Assembly: GCA_002309655.1 (NCBI GenBank)
Contig: DBXM01000047.1
Span: forward strand, 1-32,376
From: Mageeibacillus sp. UBA1212
Lineage (GTDB): Bacteria; Bacillota; Clostridia; UBA1212
DNA: 32,376 nt
Direction: 5' to 3'
The notes beneath the pieces are model-generated. The model ran no database searches. It was not told the DNA's origin and worked only from the letters and a program-made list of their open reading frames with translations. Each line of letters starts with the position of its first letter. Position 1 is the stretch's first letter. Shown here one piece after another: positions 1 to 8,396 of the stretch. Both the position numbers and the translations under genes were made by a program.

Positions 1-25
1 TTAGTCACCCCCTCCTACCCGATTG

Positions 26-1129
26 TCAACCCAAAGTTGCGAATGAGTAGACCGTTCTGCTTTGATATGGTTTGTCAGGCACCAGCGTGACAGGCGGAAA
101 CGACTTCTTGTTGACCGCATCGGGGAAAAGCTGCGTTTCCAGGCAGAATCCGTACCGGTAGTCGTAATGAGCGCCGTCTTTTCCGGTCGAATCCTTCATA
201 AAGTTGCCCGAATAGAGCTGCATACACGGGAGCGTCGTCTGAACCGCCATACAAATTCCCGAATCTTCGCTGTATGCATAGGCAACGGGCTTCAACTCCG
301 GGACAGGAAGAATATTCCGCATGCAAGCTTCCTCAGATTCCGTCAAATCCTTCGAAATGTCGAACACATAATTGATGTCGTACCCGCCTGCAAGCAGCAG
401 CTGAGCGTCCCGTGCATCGATATCACGCCCGATTTTCTTGAAAGAAGTAAAATCAAATGGCGTTCCTGAGATGTCACGAATTTCACCGGTTGGAGTGAAA
501 TCATCTCCGAGAGGCGTTATATGGCGTGAATTCAGCTTCAGATAAGTTTCGTAGTTGTTTCTGTCACTGTCATGACCGTTCAGGTTGAAGTACGAATGGT
601 TTGTAACATTGAAAAGGGTGGGCTTGTCGGTTTCGGCCTTATAATCAATGATCAGGTTGGAGTCATCGGTCAATGTGTATTTAACCGAGAAAAAAACCGT
701 GCCCGGATAGCCTTCTTCGCCGTCGGGAGAGATTCCAAAAAATACAACAGACTGAAAATCGTCTTCCGGAACTGAGGCAGTCAAAAGCTTCTTGTCAAAG
801 CCGTTTTTGCCGCCGTGGAGAGAAACGCCGTTATTGTTGTCATAGAGCGTATAGATCTGTCCTTCAAGCGAAAACTTGCAGCCGGATATTCTATTTGCGA
901 CTCGACCGATAAAAGCGCCGAAATAAGTGTCGGAACCGATGTAGGACTTAACGTCGTCAAATCCAAGCACGATATCCCGCAGTTTTCCGGCTTTGTCAAG
1001 AACGGAAATCCTGCGGATTATCGCACCGAAATTAAGTATCTCAACCGATTCATTTTTGCGGTTTTTCAACGTGTAAGAATATACCGGAACGCCGCTTTCG
1101 GTGTAGTCAAAAAGCCTGATTGAAACCAT
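26..1129 (-). CDS. galM: Aldose 1-epimerase (galactose mutarotase)
   Basis: Interconverts alpha and beta anomers of aldoses such as galactose, a cytosolic step feeding the Leloir pathway. The 367-residue length fits the family. Visible signatures are GRVANRI near residue 75, the sugar-binding His in VSLHGG (about 105), the catalytic-His block TNHSYFNL (176-183), GGYDINYVF near 248, and the catalytic Glu in FCLETQLF (about 331). The ATG at 1129 is used. It is the last complete gene of a minus-strand tldD-pmbA-galM series. A 100-nt spacer holding a parS-like palindrome separates it from pmbA, so it may also have its own transcription. An AGGAGG on the minus strand at 11-16, just past its stop, suggests another gene begins beyond the left edge. 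Family identification is confident; the preferred sugar cannot be read. Confidence 0.95.
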   Translation of the reverse strand: MVSIRLFDYTESGVPVYSYTLKNRKNESVEILNFGAIIRRISVLDKAGKLRDIVLGFDDVKSYIGSDTYFGAFIGRVANRISGCKFSLEGQIYTLYDNNNGVSLHGGKNGFDKKLLTASVPEDDFQSVVFFGISPDGEEGYPGTVFFSVKYTLTDDSNLIIDYKAETDKPTLFNVTNHSYFNLNGHDSDRNNYETYLKLNSRHITPLGDDFTPTGEIRDISGTPFDFTSFKKIGRDIDARDAQLLLAGGYDINYVFDISKDLTESEEACMRNILPVPELKPVAYAYSEDSGICMAVQTTLPCMQLYSGNFMKDSTGKDGAHYDYRYGFCLETQLFPDAVNKKSFPPVTLVPDKPYQSRTVYSFATLG

Positions 1130-1148
1130 AAAAAATGCCGTCTTTCAA

Positions 1149-1170
1149 AATTGTTCCACGTGGAACAATT
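1149..1170. promoter_or_regulatory. parS-like ParB-binding palindrome, copy 1
   Basis: A perfect 22-bp palindrome carries the core TGTTCCACGTGGAACA at 1152-1167. The core matches the chromosomal ParB site parS as known from Pseudomonas, and differs from the Bacillus site TGTTTCACGTGAAACA at one symmetric base pair. An identical 22-mer lies at 4828-4849. The position in a short intergenic spacer close to the rpmH-rsmG block fits origin-proximal parS. ParB itself is not in the window, so binding is inferred. Confidence 0.8.
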
Positions 1171-1175
1171 GTTTA

Positions 1176-1195
1176 TTTGCCTAAAAATAGGCAAA
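1176..1195. repeat. Short perfect inverted repeat with CTAAAAATAG motif
   Basis: Eight-base arms (TTTGCCTA and TAGGCAAA) flank AAAA, beside parS-like copy 1 in the pmbA-galM spacer. No T-tract follows on the minus strand, so it is a poor terminator. The sequence belongs to a recurring CTAAAAATAG(G)CAAAA motif seen again at 4859, 12187 and 13708. Confidence 0.5.
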
Positions 1196-1230
1196 AATCG
1201 CAATTCAAGGTTTTCAAAAATCCCGATTTT

Positions 1231-2586
1231 TTACTTTCCTGAAATCGTAATATTGTCGAACGAAATATAGGGGAGAACGGCTCCGCCGTTTTCGACTGTT
1301 TCCTTGGAAATATCGATGATATTGAAAAGCAGATCCGCGAGATTTCCGGAGATCATTGTCTCTGAAAGGGCTGATGTAATCTTGCCGTCTTCGATGAGAA
1401 AACTGTTCTTCGCAACGCCCGAGAAATCACCGTTAATTGACGGCGAGCCGCCGGAAAACCGGCCGACGAATATTCCGCGTTTAATTGAAGCGATCATTTC
1501 GTCCAAAGGCTTGTTGCCGGGAGCTACGATAATCGCGCCGGAGTCGTTGGGCGCACGGTCAAAGCCGGTTTTGTTGGCGGTGTATGCCGAAATCGTGAAC
1601 CCGGTCAGCGTTCCGTTTTTAATGAGATCGTAATCTTTCGAGCGGTAGCCCTCGTTAGAGTAAGCTTCGTTGTGGACGATTCGTTCGTCTGAAGGGTTGA
1701 AAGACACGGTGAGACGGGGATCCGCCACCTGCTTGCCGATTTTGTCGAGCCAGATCGAAGTTTTGTTTATAATCGCGGTATCTGACGTGAAATTCCCGAT
1801 AGCGCTGAAAAGCAGGTCCGCCAGAAGGGCAGGAGGCGCCAGCAGGGTGCCTGTGAACTTGCCGTCGAACGTCTTCGTGTAGATTTGGCGCTGCGTTTCG
1901 TCAAGAACGGCCGCAATGCGTCCCTTTTCTATAAAAGGCGTGTCAAGCGAGTTTTCGGAAATACCTTCGACCACAAAAGAGGAGGCGTTGTCGCCTTCAT
2001 GACCGGAAAACATGATTTCAAAGTCATAATTTCCGCCGATAGTTGCAAATTCAGTGCCTGATGAGTTGACATAAACGCTGCACCAGGATGCATGGTTCGT
2101 GATGGCCTGCTCCATCATAATCAGCGGATAGTCCGTTTTTACGGTTTCCATGAACTCTCTGAACCGTTCGAACAGGCGTTCTTTGTCGCCTACAACCGCG
2201 CCGCCGACGAAAACAGTGGGTTCCTCACGGGGAGCGACCTGCCAGTCGGGATCCGGTTCTGCGGCATTCGCGGACGCGATTACGGTTTCAACGGCTTCGT
2301 CCAGGCTGCTGTCTTCGAAGCTGTTGAGATTTACGGTTCCTTTTTTGTCGCCGATGAAGACCGTGAGCGAGAGGCTGTCGGAAAACTGCGTCCTGAAGAG
2401 ACTGAATTCGCCGCCGTCTACGTTGAATTCGTTGTTGACAGACTTGGAGGCGGAGCAGATGTAGCGTGTCGCGCCTGCTTTTACGAGATTGTCGACACAT
2501 CGCCTGAGGACGTTGCGCAGATAAGAGATGGTAGTGCGGTGTTCCTCGTTTTCGATTTGATCAAACGTTATTGTTTTGTAAAGCAT
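1231..2586 (-). CDS. pmbA: TldD/PmbA-family metalloprotease, TldE-like subunit
   Basis: TldE/PmbA partner of TldD. In known systems the two form a heterodimer that cleaves unfolded or modified peptides, for example in maturation of microcin B17 and degradation of the CcdA antitoxin. The 451-residue protein shows the family's C-terminal region, including a DFSGVAKNSFLIEDGKI-type strand and a Gly-rich SGNLADLL segment. It lacks the HExxxH zinc motif, as expected for the non-catalytic partner. The ATG at 2586 has AGGTG six bases upstream. It starts 33 nt after tldD, so the two are almost certainly co-transcribed. No substrate gene such as a modified-peptide precursor is visible nearby, so the target is unknown. 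The name pmbA (tldE) follows from the pairing and the missing zinc site. Confidence 0.88.
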   Translation of the reverse strand: MLYKTITFDQIENEEHRTTISYLRNVLRRCVDNLVKAGATRYICSASKSVNNEFNVDGGEFSLFRTQFSDSLSLTVFIGDKKGTVNLNSFEDSSLDEAVETVIASANAAEPDPDWQVAPREEPTVFVGGAVVGDKERLFERFREFMETVKTDYPLIMMEQAITNHASWCSVYVNSSGTEFATIGGNYDFEIMFSGHEGDNASSFVVEGISENSLDTPFIEKGRIAAVLDETQRQIYTKTFDGKFTGTLLAPPALLADLLFSAIGNFTSDTAIINKTSIWLDKIGKQVADPRLTVSFNPSDERIVHNEAYSNEGYRSKDYDLIKNGTLTGFTISAYTANKTGFDRAPNDSGAIIVAPGNKPLDEMIASIKRGIFVGRFSGGSPSINGDFSGVAKNSFLIEDGKITSALSETMISGNLADLLFNIIDISKETVENGGAVLPYISFDNITISGK

Positions 2587-2619
2587 ATTTTCACCTATAA
2601 ATAGAACAAAAGAAGTTAG

Positions 2620-4005
2620 TTACCTGCCTCCGACGTTGACTTTGCAGCGTATTGAAGGACCGCCCATGCCGACAGGAATCGGCTGCTTTTTGCCGCAGAA
2701 ACCGCTGCTGGACCACTCCATTTCGTCGGAGACCATGTCGACGGTTTTGAGCATATCGAACGCAACTCCGGAAATTGTGGTGTCCTTAATGGCATTGCCG
2801 ATCTTTCCGTTTTTGATCTCGTACCCGAGCGTGACGCCGAACATGAACTCGCCGGTCGTGTCCGCCTGCCCGTTGTTCGAGTTGATGAGATAGTAGCCGT
2901 CGTCAATCGAAGCTATCATGTCTTCAAGCTTGTCGGTTCCGGGAAGAACGGCCGTATTTCTCATTCGAATCAGGGGTTCGTCCGAGAATGCGTAGGCTCG
3001 TGCGTTTCCGTTGGGGGTCATGTTGAAGTGAAGCGCGGATTCGCGGTTGTTCATGAACCCGACCAGGACGCCGCGGTCGATAAGAAGCTGATCGTCGGCT
3101 TTGGTTCCTTCGTCGTCGACGTAAATCGGGAGCGGAGCCGGCTTTCCGAAAGCGGTGTGCGCGAAGTCTACGAGAGAAACTTTGTCAGATGCAACAACTT
3201 TTCCGAGGTTCGGTCCTGCCACCGATCCGCCAAGGACCAGGTCTGCCTCAACAGTATGACCCACGGCTTCGTGTGCAAGCATTCCCGACATCATAGGCCC
3301 GAGAATGCAGGTTTTGATACCCGCAGAGGCGTAAACTGCCTCTTTTTTGCGGCAGAGATGCTCGTAAAGGCGGTCGATTTTGTCGTGAAGCGCCGAAGAA
3401 TCGGTGAAATTCATGTCAAATGATCCAAAACCGCCGAACACCTCGTAGAGCTCTATCGGCTGACCGCCGTTGTCTTCCGCCGACATCACAACGTAAATAT
3501 AGCTGCGGGGCAGGATAGAGTGCGTGCAGTAGCCGTCGGCAACCGCGAGAATCTTTTCGTATGACTCAGCGGAAGCAGAGACAATGCGGCTGATAAGCGA
3601 CGGATATTTCGAACTGACGTAGCTGTCGACTTCTTTAATAAAGTCAATAAAATATTTCTGTTCCGGGTCGGAATAATCTTCGGAAACGCGGATTTCTCCG
3701 GAAGCTAACGGCGCGATTCTCGGCTTGTCGGAAAAAACGTGCCTTGCCAGGAAGTCGGCGTTGCTTGTCGCGGCGTTAAGGACGGCCTTGCAGGAGGCGT
3801 CTGTGTACTCCGCGGACGAAGCGAACCCGTAGAACCCGTTCTTGTAGACGCGGCAGCAGACGCCGGAAGCTTCGTTGCGGGAGTTTCCGATAAGGCTTCC
3901 CGAGAGCATTGAAGCGCGGCGGGTTTTGTTTATCTGCGCTCGCAGTTCGACGTGACAATTCGGGTCGAATGAGTGGATATTTCCGGTTACATGATCGTAA
4001 AGCAA
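2620..4005 (-). CDS. tldD: TldD-family zinc metalloprotease, catalytic subunit
   Basis: Catalytic half of the TldD/TldE peptidase, a cytosolic enzyme that digests unstructured peptides. The zinc motif HEAVGH lies at residues 245-250, followed by TVEADL with a candidate third-ligand region. Downstream, the conserved GRARAYAF-like and NNGQADTTGEF segments fit the family. Length is 461 residues. The start is a TTG at 4005, chosen because GGAGG sits eight bases upstream and no ATG gives a better fit. A TTGTTT-N17-TATAAT promoter lies about 35-65 bases upstream, just after the rsmG terminator hairpin, so tldD appears to head the tldD-pmbA-galM unit. In many Firmicutes parA and parB follow rsmG; here this protease pair takes that place. 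Confidence 0.92.
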   Translation of the reverse strand: MLYDHVTGNIHSFDPNCHVELRAQINKTRRASMLSGSLIGNSRNEASGVCCRVYKNGFYGFASSAEYTDASCKAVLNAATSNADFLARHVFSDKPRIAPLASGEIRVSEDYSDPEQKYFIDFIKEVDSYVSSKYPSLISRIVSASAESYEKILAVADGYCTHSILPRSYIYVVMSAEDNGGQPIELYEVFGGFGSFDMNFTDSSALHDKIDRLYEHLCRKKEAVYASAGIKTCILGPMMSGMLAHEAVGHTVEADLVLGGSVAGPNLGKVVASDKVSLVDFAHTAFGKPAPLPIYVDDEGTKADDQLLIDRGVLVGFMNNRESALHFNMTPNGNARAYAFSDEPLIRMRNTAVLPGTDKLEDMIASIDDGYYLINSNNGQADTTGEFMFGVTLGYEIKNGKIGNAIKDTTISGVAFDMLKTVDMVSDEMEWSSSGFCGKKQPIPVGMGGPSIRCKVNVGGR

Positions 4006-4039
4006 ATTAAAATACCTCCGTTTTTAGAGTTTGCATCTT

Positions 4040-4068
4040 ATTATAACTTATAAGGCCCGCCAAAACAA
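4040..4068 (-). promoter_or_regulatory. Promoter for tldD-pmbA
   Basis: On the minus strand, TTGTTT (4063-4068), a 17-base spacer and a perfect TATAAT (4040-4045) lie about 35 bases before the tldD start. The -35 matches only three of six positions and lies inside the loop of the upstream terminator hairpin, so strength is uncertain. Confidence 0.55.
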
Positions 4069-4086
4069 GGAAAAAGTCGGCGGGCC
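4054..4086 (-). terminator. Terminator-like hairpin after rsmG
   Basis: Arms GGCCCGCC (4054-4061) and GGCGGGCC (4079-4086) give an 8-bp GC-rich stem around a 17-nt loop, just beyond the rsmG stop. On the minus strand it is followed by TTATAAG rather than a clean T-run, so it may terminate only partly. Confidence 0.5.
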
Positions 4087-4092
4087 GTGATG

Positions 4093-4815
4093 TCAGCAAA
4101 GAGGATTCTTGGCGGGAATTCCTGCTTTTCTGGGAAACTGGGGCGGAGTGGGACCGGTTTTTTCGAAGATAAAGATTGTTCGTTCGAAAGAAGCATCAGC
4201 ACCGGTCAGTGTAAAGGATTCGGTCTTTATCGGGGCAGCTTTCAGTCTGCGGCAGGCGTACGTAAAGGACCCTTCGTCGCGGGAACCCTTCATTGCAATG
4301 AACTTGCCGCCGGGTTTAACCGCAGGGAGGCAATATTCCAAAAGGACGTTCATCGGCGCGACGGCGCGGGCAGTCACGTATTCAAACGAGTCGCGGCAGC
4401 CCGGTTTTCTGCAGAAGTCCTCGGCGCGCGCGTGAACGAGTTCAATTCCGGAGAGGCCGAGTTCGCTTACCAGGGCGTTCAGAAACGTCAGTCTTTTCGA
4501 GAGCGAGTCGACAAGAGTCACAGACAAATCGGGCATAACGATTTTCAGCGGGACGCCCGGGAAACCTGCGCCTGTCCCGATGTCGCAAAGATTTGAACTC
4601 TTGCCGGTAATGTACGGGTAAAGGGACAGAGAGTCCGCAAAATGCTTAACCATGATCTCGCTGTCATCGGTGATAGCGGTCAGGTTCATCTTTTCGTTCC
4701 ACTCCTTGAGAAGAGCGCGATATGCGTCAAATTTCTCCCACATTTCATCGGTGAGAGTCAGGCCGAAAGGCGCTATGCAAGTCTCTAAAATTGTGCGTAA
4801 ATTACCGTTATTCAT
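4093..4815 (-). CDS. rsmG: 16S rRNA (guanine-527-N7)-methyltransferase
   Basis: Methylates N7 of G527 in the 530 loop of 16S rRNA, using S-adenosylmethionine. The SAM-binding motif is visible as CDIGTGAGFPGVPLK, followed by VTLVDSLSKRLTFL, typical of RsmG (GidB). The ATG at 4815 (240 residues, starting MNNGNL) is preferred to the in-frame ATG at 4827, because GGGAG lies five bases before it while nothing resembling a ribosome binding site precedes the other. The upstream ATG also directly abuts the parS-like palindrome. It follows mnmG by about 50 bases, the usual mnmE-mnmG-rsmG order. A terminator-like hairpin follows. Confidence 0.95.
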   Translation of the reverse strand: MNNGNLRTILETCIAPFGLTLTDEMWEKFDAYRALLKEWNEKMNLTAITDDSEIMVKHFADSLSLYPYITGKSSNLCDIGTGAGFPGVPLKIVMPDLSVTLVDSLSKRLTFLNALVSELGLSGIELVHARAEDFCRKPGCRDSFEYVTARAVAPMNVLLEYCLPAVKPGGKFIAMKGSRDEGSFTYACRRLKAAPIKTESFTLTGADASFERTIFIFEKTGPTPPQFPRKAGIPAKNPLC

Positions 4816-4827
4816 GCGTTCTCCCAT

Positions 4828-4849
4828 AATTGTTCCACGTGGAACAATT
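4828..4849. promoter_or_regulatory. parS-like ParB-binding palindrome, copy 2
   Basis: This 22-bp perfect palindrome is identical to the one at 1149-1170, with core TGTTCCACGTGGAACA at 4831-4846. It sits in the mnmG-rsmG spacer, directly upstream of rsmG. It is flanked on the same side by a copy of the CCTAAAAATAG motif (4859-4869), so the whole spacer cassette resembles copy 1. parS sites close to rsmG are common in Firmicutes and other phyla. Confidence 0.85.
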
Positions 4850-4869
4850 GCGTTTTTACCTAAAAATAG

Positions 4870-6885
4870 TCAAAATTTGCGAGTCTTAATGTAAATTATC
4901 AACGCGGTTATGTCGCTAGGAGTGACCCCGCTGATGCGGCTTGCCTGACCGACGGATTCGGGCATTGTTGCCGCCAGTTTTTCCCGCGATTCGAGACTGA
5001 GCGTCGGAATCGAACGATAGTCAACGTCTTTCGGAAGCCTGAGATTCTCGAGCTTTTTGAACTGCTCGATTTGTTCCTCCTGACGCTTGATGTAGCCTTC
5101 GTATTTTACGAGAATTTCAATCTCTTCGCAGATGTCGACGATTGTCTGAAGCCCAAGGGTTTCCGCGTCGGCGCAGAATCTTCTGAAAACGACCTCGGGC
5201 AGAAACGTTGTGCTGTGATTGCCGAAAGAAACGGTCACGGGGGCAAGAAGCGCTTCCGGAGAAGCGGTTTTATCGTCTGAAAGAGCTGCAACCGTCAGCA
5301 CGTCGGCGAGACCAAGCTCGGGACGGCGGAGAAGATCCTTCAGAGTGCAGCCGCTTTTAAGAGGCGAGCTGTTCTTTTCCGTGATGTAACCGTTGACCGC
5401 GGAATTGGGCGAGACAACGGTCTGTTCCAGCGACAGGAGGCAGTCGTCAATGACCGCGTATTTGCGCCGGAACTTATCGTATCTCTGCTGCGAAACGAGT
5501 CCTTCGCGGTAGCCTTTTTCGGTAAGGCGGCTGTCCGCGTTGTCGTGGCGGAGCAGCAGGCGGTATTCGGCGCGGGAAGTCATCATACGGTAAGGTTCTT
5601 TAGTGCCCAAAGTGACCAGGTCGTCAATCAGGACGCCGATGTAGCCTTCGCTACGGGAAATAATCAGCGGTTCGCGGCCTCGAAGCAGGTTTGCGGCGTT
5701 GATTCCCGCAATGAGACCCTGTGCGGCGGCTTCTTCGTACCCGGATGAGCCGTTGATCTGGCCGGCGCAGAAAAGTCCGGAGACCGGGCGGCTCTCGAGG
5801 GAGAGCTTAAGCTGGCGCGCGTCGATGGCGTCGTACTCGATTGCGTAGGCGGGGCGGGTTACCGAGAGGTTTTCGAGGCCGGGAATCGTCCGCATAAATG
5901 AGAGCTGAACATCCTCCGGGAGACTCGAAGAGAGCCCCTGCAGATAGACTTCTTCGGTGTCGCGGCCCATAGGCTCGATAAACGTCTGGTGGCGTTCCTT
6001 GTCGCTGAAGCGCATGACTTTGTCCTCAATCGAGGGGCAGTAGCGCGGGCCGACGCCTTCTATAGAGCCGTTGAACATCGGCGAGCGGTGAATGTTGTCG
6101 CGAATGATCTTCTTTGTTTCTTCGTTGGTGTGGGCGAGATACACCGGCAGCTCGTCAAAATCGAACCTTTCGGTTTCGGCGGAAAAAGGAACCGCGCAGT
6201 CGTCGCCCGGCTGGAGCTCCATTTTCGAAAAATCGATGCTTTGACGCAGAACGCGCGCAGGCGTTCCGGTTTTGAGCCTTAGAATCGTAAAACCGAGCTC
6301 GAGAAGGCGCGCGGAGAGTGCGTTCGCGGGGAAAAGACCGTCGGGTCCGCCGGCATAACTGACGTCGCCTATAATAATTTTACCTTTAAGATATGTGCCG
6401 GTGCACAGAATTACGGCTTTTGTGCGGTAGATCGCGCCGGTGTGGGTGACGACTCCGGTAACGTGGGGCACGTTCTCGCCGGCAGATTGCTCCGTGAGGA
6501 TGTCGACGATTTCGCCCTGTTTGACGTCGAGGTTTTCGCACAGTTCGAGTTCATGCTTCATCTCGGTCTGGTAGCGTCTGCGGTCAATCTGGGCGCGCAG
6601 GGAATAGACGGCGGGTCCTTTTGCCTTGTTCAAGAGTTTGGACTGGAGCGTGGTTTTGTCGGCAATTTTGCCCATGATGCCGCCGAGGGCGTCAATTTCT
6701 CGAACGAGCTGGCCCTTTGAGGTGCCGCCGATGCTCGGGTTGCAGGGCATATTCCCGACACTGTCGAGGTTGATCGCGAAAACAGCCGTCTTGAATCCGA
6801 GTCTGGCGGCCGCAGAGGCTGCTTCGGCACCGGCGTGTCCGGCACCTACAACGCATATATCGTAACTTCCGGCTTCAAATCTCAT
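4870..6885 (-). CDS. mnmG: tRNA uridine-5-carboxymethylaminomethyl modification enzyme, FAD subunit
   Basis: With MnmE it installs the (carboxymethyl)aminomethyl group on U34 of several tRNAs, using FAD, NADH and methylene-tetrahydrofolate. The N-terminal dinucleotide-binding motif VVGAGHAGAEAA begins at about residue 13. The catalytic-cysteine segments NMPCNPSIGG and LCTGTYLKG are present, as are the GLFCAGQINGSSGYEEAAAQG block and a C-terminal helical domain rich in KYEGYIKRQ. The start is the ATG at 6885 (671 residues), which has GGAGG five bases upstream. A further in-frame extension to 6945 has no such signal and breaks the usual N-terminus. At 671 residues it is slightly longer than the common 620-640. 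It lies 86 nt after mnmE in the usual order. Confidence 0.97.
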   Translation of the reverse strand: MRFEAGSYDICVVGAGHAGAEAASAAARLGFKTAVFAINLDSVGNMPCNPSIGGTSKGQLVREIDALGGIMGKIADKTTLQSKLLNKAKGPAVYSLRAQIDRRRYQTEMKHELELCENLDVKQGEIVDILTEQSAGENVPHVTGVVTHTGAIYRTKAVILCTGTYLKGKIIIGDVSYAGGPDGLFPANALSARLLELGFTILRLKTGTPARVLRQSIDFSKMELQPGDDCAVPFSAETERFDFDELPVYLAHTNEETKKIIRDNIHRSPMFNGSIEGVGPRYCPSIEDKVMRFSDKERHQTFIEPMGRDTEEVYLQGLSSSLPEDVQLSFMRTIPGLENLSVTRPAYAIEYDAIDARQLKLSLESRPVSGLFCAGQINGSSGYEEAAAQGLIAGINAANLLRGREPLIISRSEGYIGVLIDDLVTLGTKEPYRMMTSRAEYRLLLRHDNADSRLTEKGYREGLVSQQRYDKFRRKYAVIDDCLLSLEQTVVSPNSAVNGYITEKNSSPLKSGCTLKDLLRRPELGLADVLTVAALSDDKTASPEALLAPVTVSFGNHSTTFLPEVVFRRFCADAETLGLQTIVDICEEIEILVKYEGYIKRQEEQIEQFKKLENLRLPKDVDYRSIPTLSLESREKLAATMPESVGQASRISGVTPSDITALIIYIKTRKF

Positions 6886-6971
6886 AAGAGCCTCCGGTGG
6901 ATAATGTAAAAGAAAAATAGTAAAACCGGGTTGCAAACCGGCCATTCACGACGCAGAAAATGCGCGTAAAA

Positions 6972-8393
6972 TCATTTTCCGACGCAAAAACGGTCGAAAA
7001 TACTGTTTATAATCTCGTCCGTTACGTTTTTCCCCGTTATTTCGCAAAGTTTTCCGGATGCCTGGCGAATGTCGTAAGAGACAAAATCGAGCGGCATATT
7101 GCCGGAATAGCACCCGGTCGCCTGTTCGAGCAGCGAAATCGCCTGATCGATAAGCTGCTTGTGGCGCGAAGACGTAAGAACGGGGGAGTAGCCGAAATCG
7201 ACGGCGCCGATCCGGAACGCCTGTTTGATTTTCGCGAGCAGGGCGTCGAGGCCGAGCCCGGTTTTTGCGGAAACGTTCATAGCGCAGAACTCAGGCTCGA
7301 ACGAGGCGATGATCTCGTCGCGGCGGCAGTCGGAGCGCGGAATATCCGCCTTGTTGATCAGAATGAACGAATTCACGGGGTCGAGAAGGCTTTTCGCAAG
7401 GGCGACGTCTTCTTCGCCGCTGAAGGAGTCTGGATCGATTACGTAAAGAACGATATTCGCGTCCGAAAGGGCGGAAATTGTTCTGGAGATGCCAATCTTC
7501 TCGACTGTGTCGTCTGTTTCGTGAATGCCCGCTGTGTCGGTGACCCAGACGGGAATGCCTTCGAGCTGCAGGAACTCTTCAATCGTATCGCGGGTCGTGC
7601 CGGGAATGTCGGTGACAATGGATCGGTCGACGCCGCAGAGGGTATTCATTAATGTCGATTTTCCGGCGTTGGGAGGGCCCGCAATGACCATCCTGAGGCC
7701 TTCCTTGGCGATTCTGCCGGCGTAATAGGTGTCGCTGAGGGTTTTCAGGCGGCCGAGAACGGTGTTGATCCGGTCGGCGGCAAGAGCGCCCATTTCGGCG
7801 TCGAACTCGTATTCGGGGTAGTCGATGGAGACGTCAAGGTCGGCGATCGCCTCGGAGAGAAGCGCGCAGAGGCTGTTGATCTCGGCACCGAGCGTTCCCG
7901 AAAGGGCTGAAACCGCGGCCTTCCGGCTGTCCTCGGTCTTGGCGTTGATAACGTCGATAACCGCTTCGGCGGACGAAAGGTCGATCCGGCCGCCGAGAAA
8001 CGCGCGCCGCGTGAATTCGCCCGGTTCGGCGGCGCGCGCCCCGCAACGCAGCGCAAGGTCAAGAATTCTTGTGACCACAGCGAGGCCGGCGTGGGAGTTG
8101 ATCTCCACGACGTTTTCGGTGGTGTAGGTGCGCGGGGCGGCCATTTTGCTGACGAGACATTCGTCGATCAGCTCCGGGGCGGAGGGGTCGGCAAAGTCGA
8201 AAACGTAGCAGTGTTCGATGGTGTGATCGGCCATTTCCGACACGAAAGCAGACAAGACGCCCTTCTTGCTGCGACTTATCATCTTGTCGGCAATTGAAAA
8301 GGCGTCTTGTCCGCTCAGTCTTATTATTGCGATTCCTCCGGTTCCCGCAGGGGTGGAAATCGCGGCAATGCAGTCGTTATCGTTGAAAATCAC
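6972..8393 (-). CDS. mnmE: tRNA modification GTPase MnmE
   Basis: Potassium-dependent GTPase that works with MnmG on wobble uridine U34. The N-terminal folate-binding domain opens with DCIAAISTPAGTGGIAIIRLSG. The G domain shows the P-loop GPPNAGKS (239-246), the G2/G3 region DIPGTTRD (262-269), DTAG, and NKAD. The protein ends in CVGK, the MnmE C-terminal catalytic motif usually written C(I/L/V)GK. The start is a GTG at 8393, three bases after the jag stop, with AGGTG nine bases upstream overlapping the end of jag. This indicates translational coupling. Length of 473 residues is slightly above the usual 450-460. Confidence 0.97.
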   Translation of the reverse strand: MIFNDNDCIAAISTPAGTGGIAIIRLSGQDAFSIADKMISRSKKGVLSAFVSEMADHTIEHCYVFDFADPSAPELIDECLVSKMAAPRTYTTENVVEINSHAGLAVVTRILDLALRCGARAAEPGEFTRRAFLGGRIDLSSAEAVIDVINAKTEDSRKAAVSALSGTLGAEINSLCALLSEAIADLDVSIDYPEYEFDAEMGALAADRINTVLGRLKTLSDTYYAGRIAKEGLRMVIAGPPNAGKSTLMNTLCGVDRSIVTDIPGTTRDTIEEFLQLEGIPVWVTDTAGIHETDDTVEKIGISRTISALSDANIVLYVIDPDSFSGEEDVALAKSLLDPVNSFILINKADIPRSDCRRDEIIASFEPEFCAMNVSAKTGLGLDALLAKIKQAFRIGAVDFGYSPVLTSSRHKQLIDQAISLLEQATGCYSGNMPLDFVSYDIRQASGKLCEITGKNVTDEIINSIFDRFCVGK

Positions 8394-8396
8394 TTT

